From Chromera velia (Eukaryota > Sar > Chromeraceae), in NCBI GenBank assembly GCA_018398765.1, contig JAHBMJ010005832.1:1-63893 (forward strand): a stretch of DNA of 63,893 nt, written 5' to 3'. The notes under the pieces were generated by a model. That model saw only the letters and a program-made list of their open reading frames with translations, was not told where the DNA came from and made no database searches. Numbering within the stretch: the first letter of the stretch is position 1; each line of letters begins with the position of its first letter. Shown here piece by piece: positions 59,920-63,893 of the stretch. Position numbers and translations under genes: made by a program.

Positions 59920-61505
59920 TCACATACTAGTAGTTCTCCAACTAAGACTCCAAGTTATCATCCACAGTAAAATTGAATTTAAGTTTAAAGAAACCTTTTC
60001 TCTTTCGAGTTCATTGTGTCTTTTGGTTTCTCTTTCAGTTTGAGTTTCCCGCCGCAATTCTTCAATCGTCTTCTCTCCCTCATGTTTTGGTCCTCCTTCA
60101 TCTTCACAGAGTCTGGAGAGGAGAGTCTCGAGGCAGGCATTCACACTGGCAGGCCGGGTCGATCCACTGATCTCGAGAATGCCCTCAACGATCTCCTCTG
60201 CAAGCGCACTCTCAGGATAACTCAGAGACATCCCCAGACGCTCAGCCACTCTCCTGCAGATGTGCACACCTGCCGCGTCTCTGTTCACTTCCCCCAGAGT
60301 CCACACCGTGCAGAGGCCGCTCGCATTCGAGACGTACTCTCTCAACAATCCAGCTTGCGACTCCTTCTCTTCCTCTCCGGCTCCGGAGGGTTTCAAAGGC
60401 CGTTGCAATCGCGTGGTGGAGGCAGAGGGGGGACTATCTTTGCCATCTTTGCTTGAGGCAGGCTCTCCACCCTCGTCGCCAATGAAGAGAACGTGTGCAA
60501 TGCCGTGATCGTGACAGACACTCGTGGCGAACTGGCCTGCAGTAGTTGCATTCATTTGATCATAAGCAGACAGTGAAAAACACACACGAGAACTTGCTTG
60601 AGGGAGTGCCCTGCAGGCTCTGCCAAGAGTTCTTCTGCATGTCGGGGAGTGACCACTTGATCAGATCTTGTGCTTTACCAGATCGAATGCAAATACACCC
60701 ACACCCATACACACACACACCCACACACACATTACATATTCACGCATCTGTTTCAGTTTGCGTGTGCATTTGCCTCATGCATCAATTACCTTCACTGAAC
60801 TGCCCGACTCAGTCTCTCTGCGGAGAATCTCACAGATTTATTCAAGATCTCGGGAGGGCAGGCACGTCTCCATCCATAAGTGTTTCTTTCCACTGATCAA
60901 CCGACCGACCAATTGAGTACATGATGAACGAGAGCATCTCCTTGTTGCCCTTGGAGGCCCTCCTCATCGCTTGGGGGAGTGATTCAAAGTGGTCGAACAC
61001 GACAAGGGGAAGGGAGGGCTTCTCATTCTTCTTCTTTTGGCTCTTCTGGTTGAAAGTCCTGATGCCCGCCCGCAGGTGGTTGAGCATCGCGTGGAAGTAC
61101 AACATAGCCACCACCTGGTGCTGCCCTGTAGTGATGAGGGAAGGAGGAAAGGATGGTCAACAGCTTCAACTCCGCACACACACGCACAGGCACCTGACAG
61201 CCTGCCTTCACGAAACAAACCGGCCTTATTTTACGAAGAACGTTCTGAACACCCTGTCAGACGTCCATGTCTCATCAACTCAAGGGAAGGCAATACTGAT
61301 GGCAATGAATGTGCGCGATCATCCGATCAAGACAGGCGGACAGGCGGACGGACGGACACGGCATTTCCCCCTTTTCTTGTCATGCTGACAGACGATTGAA
61401 ATCCCTCTCCCCCCCGGGCAGAGAGATAGAAACATAGACACACTGATACATACACGTACGCATATCAATACATACATACTCACACACACACACACACACA
61501 CACAC

Positions 61506-61553
<48 letters not shown>

Positions 61554-61640
61554 GCACACGCACACGCACACACACACACACACACGCACACGCCCACTCC
61601 CACTCCCACACAGACACACACACACACACACGCACGCACA

Positions 61641-61682
<42 letters not shown>

Positions 61683-61698
61683 CACGCATGCACGCACT

Positions 61699-61729
<31 letters not shown>

Positions 61730-63163
61730 CGCACAGGCCCAACCTGTAGCCATCAGAGAGGTGACGAATGTGAACAGCTTCACGTAGCTGGCAATGAAGA
61801 CCCCGAGGAGGCCGTTTGTTCTCATGTTATATAGAGCATCGATCATCTCGAACACGAACGCGTTGCCGTCAAAAAAGTGCCTCAGGTCGATGTACAAAAT
61901 GCCCTTCTGTTGATGGGCCAGCTCGCGAATCAGCGCCGTCTTCCCGGAACTAGACTCGCCAATCAACCCCCAAATGCAGTTAGCGTCCTCAGCCATCATG
62001 CTCTGAAGAAGTGCAAGCTCCCTGTCCCGTCCCCACAGAGAGGGGGCTGCAGGCACATATCAGCAGGACGCAATTAAGGATCCGACTGCATCAACTTCCA
62101 CAACCTTTTGATTCTCCTGCACCGTGCCACTAAATCTCATACTGGAGTCCCTTTCTGCCCTGATTTTCATGTGCAAGGATAGGAGTCCGTCTCTCTGTCC
62201 AACAGACAAGAAAGAAAAGGAAGATACAAAGAGATAGGGAAAAAAAGAAGGAACCGCCCATGGCCAATCACTCTGTGCATTCCGAGGAGGAGTCCCGCAG
62301 TCAGATCGACACGACGCCATCAGTCAGAAGCGCATTTCACGTGACCACGATGCCTTTTCTCCTGCTGTTGATCCATCCATTAATTCAAATCGCTGGTCTA
62401 GCATTTAGTTTCAGAACTACAAAACAAACTCCCACACCCACCCACCCACACACACACCGTTGGAGTCGGAGGAGGCCCCCTGTTGCAATCTGATGGGCAC
62501 CGCGTCAGATCTCTCCAGAGCCCGTGCTATCACCCTGGGCAATATCTCGGTGTCCATGAAGGGCCACACGACGATGGGCAGAAGGACGGCAGAGAGAAGC
62601 AGAGAGAAGGAGTACCCCGCGATGCGGAAAGGGTTCTGCCACCAGTGGGAAGAGGGAGAGGAGGAAGAGATCCCCTCAGAGTCCGTCTCTGCCCGTCTAC
62701 CCCCCATTCTTTCTCCAACAAAATTTCCCCCTGGATACTCTCCCTTATGAATTGGGCTGGAGGTGCTCATTCCCCGAATGATGAGCCCCAGCTCTTGCAG
62801 TTGTTCTTTCGAAAGCTCGATGGTGGGGGGGCGACGACTGCCTTCAGTTTCTCCTTCCGTTCCCTCTCCTTTGCTCTTCTCTCTCTTGTGCAAGGAGACA
62901 GAAAGAAATCTTCTCGAAATACTTACTTGAGCAGGCAGAGGGGGGAGGCAGGTCCTCATGAGGACAGGGGGTGCTTCGAGGAGGGAAACGGGGAAATTCA
63001 GTGAGTCTCTCCGAGAGACGGCACAGAAGTGCCTTTGCGCATAAATTTTCGAGGGGACTCGAGGGGCACCCAAGTGACTCCTCTGTCCCGCGAGAAGAGA
63101 GCTCTGCCCCTGCTTCCACAGGCTGGGGCCCTGTGGCCAGGGGAAGAGCCGACGCATGGACAT
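59920..63163 (-). CDS. Gene L: P-loop ATPase with mitochondrial-type N-terminus
   Basis: Four exons, 63163-62458, 62046-61744, 61125-60910 and 60536-59920, give 613 aa; all three introns are phase 1 and the total is divisible by three. The first ~95 residues are rich in Arg and Ser with almost no acid ([23 protein letters not shown]), as in mitochondrial presequences. One transmembrane segment follows at 181-203. The ATPase domain begins WGRDREL at 240-246, with Walker A GESSSGKT at 265-272 and a Walker-B-like LVVFDHFE at 377-384, then a sensor-like VLFIGDEG. This layout fits the ATPase_2/AAA_16 (STAND-like) group, perhaps facing a mitochondrial membrane. The final ~24 codons become AT-rich at the island edge, so the true end may be another exon, with AAG|GTTTCT as a weak donor. 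Confidence 0.75.
61480..61735. repeat. (CA)n/(GA)n compound microsatellite in a gene L intron
   Basis: About 250 bp within the intron 61126-61743. It creates long Cys/Val/Ser frames on the minus strand that are not coding. Confidence 0.9.
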
Positions 63164-63569
63164 GCGGGGAATCGACCTCTCTCAATCAGATATATAGGCT
63201 TTCATTGCCTTTCAACGCAACGCAAGTTACGGTTACAGGCCTAACCGGTTTCAAAGCGCAACTGAACCGCACTCCGCCTGCATGGGGCATGCGCTGGCTT
63301 GCAAGCATGCAGTTGTGACAATCAAACATGGGAGCAGAATTCCGACTCTTATTTAAATCTGACGATGTATGCCTGACACTGACAGTGACTGACTCATCAT
63401 GACCATGCATGACATGCATCCTTTCGTATCCTTTCGATCGATTTCGCGATCGTGCATACCCTGGACATTAATTTGTGTGCATTTTTATAAAAAATAAATT
63501 ATAGATGCATTCAACTTTAAAGAAATCTAGTCCTGAAGAAAATTTACTTTTCAAATCATTTACTGTCAT
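63164..63569. other. Intergenic, upstream of gene L
   Basis: Probable promoter of gene L, followed by an AT-rich segment (63470-63600). Nothing else is supported. Confidence 0.35.
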
Positions 63570-63893
63570 TTAACATTGACATGAAACTTTTCTTTCCTTG
63601 CAATTTGTGACACAAAGTCTGATTTCTCTGTTCTCTCCCTGGGTGCACCGCTCATCTCCAAAGCAAGGGGGGTGTGCGGGGTTTGCACGACAGATTTCAC
63701 ACTGCGTGACAGGGCGATGAGCCGGCCTGGAAGGTTCAGTCTCAGCGGAAGGAAGCATTCTGTTGCATCTCCGGACTCCCCCGCAGACTCTAAGGGGGCC
63801 TTCGCATTTAAAACACAAGGCTTTTACGTGCAACCATAAGAGTTTCAGCTCTCCCATCCACACACCTTGCTCATCTATCAAGAGATCCCTCCA
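63570..63893 (-). CDS. Cysteine-rich C-terminal fragment, open at the window edge
   Basis: The frame is open from the right edge (63893) to a TGA at 63570-63572, about 107 codons, with no ATG needed. It contains a run of paired cysteines: CFKC, CGGVRRC, CEIC, PPCFGDERC, CVTNC and CQC. This spacing suggests zinc binding or a disulfide-rich fold, but no named domain can be assigned. It could be the last exon of a gene that starts outside the window, or a chance frame. It has AT-rich DNA on its 3' side. Confidence 0.35.
   Translation of the reverse strand, partial: WRDLLIDEQGVWMGELKLLWLHVKALCFKCEGPLRVCGGVRRCNRMLPSAETEPSRPAHRPVTQCEICRANPAHPPCFGDERCTQGENREIRLCVTNCKERKVSCQC

Overview
The window looks like nuclear DNA of a single-celled eukaryote. 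Protein-coding genes are cut by many GT-AG introns of roughly 100-500 nt, introns are packed with CT, GT, TTC and GTCA microsatellites, and a broken LINE retrotransposon and MITE-like repeats are present. One intronless gene (28770-29585) appears to carry a signal peptide, a transit-like stretch and a second thylakoid-type signal. That would fit a photosynthetic alga with a complex plastid. A chromerid-type alveolate alga would fit the whole picture, but this is inference and no marker gene settles it.

Layout: 1-1270 holds palindromic GAACATGTTC repeats around a 252-codon orphan ORF. 1270-3045 is AT-rich with a ~470-bp imperfect palindrome (2017-2487) and a MITE with an 8-bp target duplication (2653-2886). 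3046-7344 is a degenerate LINE. 7345-10814 is gene-free and microsatellite-rich. Then come genes A to L: A (-, 16990-10815), an RNA-binding protein with three RRMs plus RGG and GW/WG repeats; B (+, 17874-23757), a polytopic membrane protein; C (-, 28231-26460), a coiled-coil protein; D (+, 28770-29585), a candidate thylakoid-lumen protein; F (-, 39572-31249), a many-exon protein of unknown type; G (-, 43253-39892), an EF-hand protein with a possible N-myristoylation start; H (+, 44191-47213), unknown; I (-, 51217-48529), a hydrophobic-helical protein of unknown type; J (+, 52262-57966), an ankyrin-repeat protein with one apparent +1 frameshift; L (-, 63163-59920), a P-loop ATPase with a mitochondrial-type N-terminus. 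A cysteine-rich frame (-) runs off the right edge. The letters E and K are not used.

Genes are arranged as divergent pairs (A/B, C/D, G/H, I/J). The convergent gaps (B/C, D/F, H/I, J/L) are where the AT-rich repeat islands sit. The genes show no common pathway.

The most unusual signal is in the splice sites. In my hand-built, phase-checked gene models about half of the 5' splice sites read GTCNG (C at +3) instead of GTRAG, and several of these donors are the first unit of a GTCA tandem repeat. All gene models were made by eye from reading frame, splice dinucleotides and intron phase; no homology search was possible.
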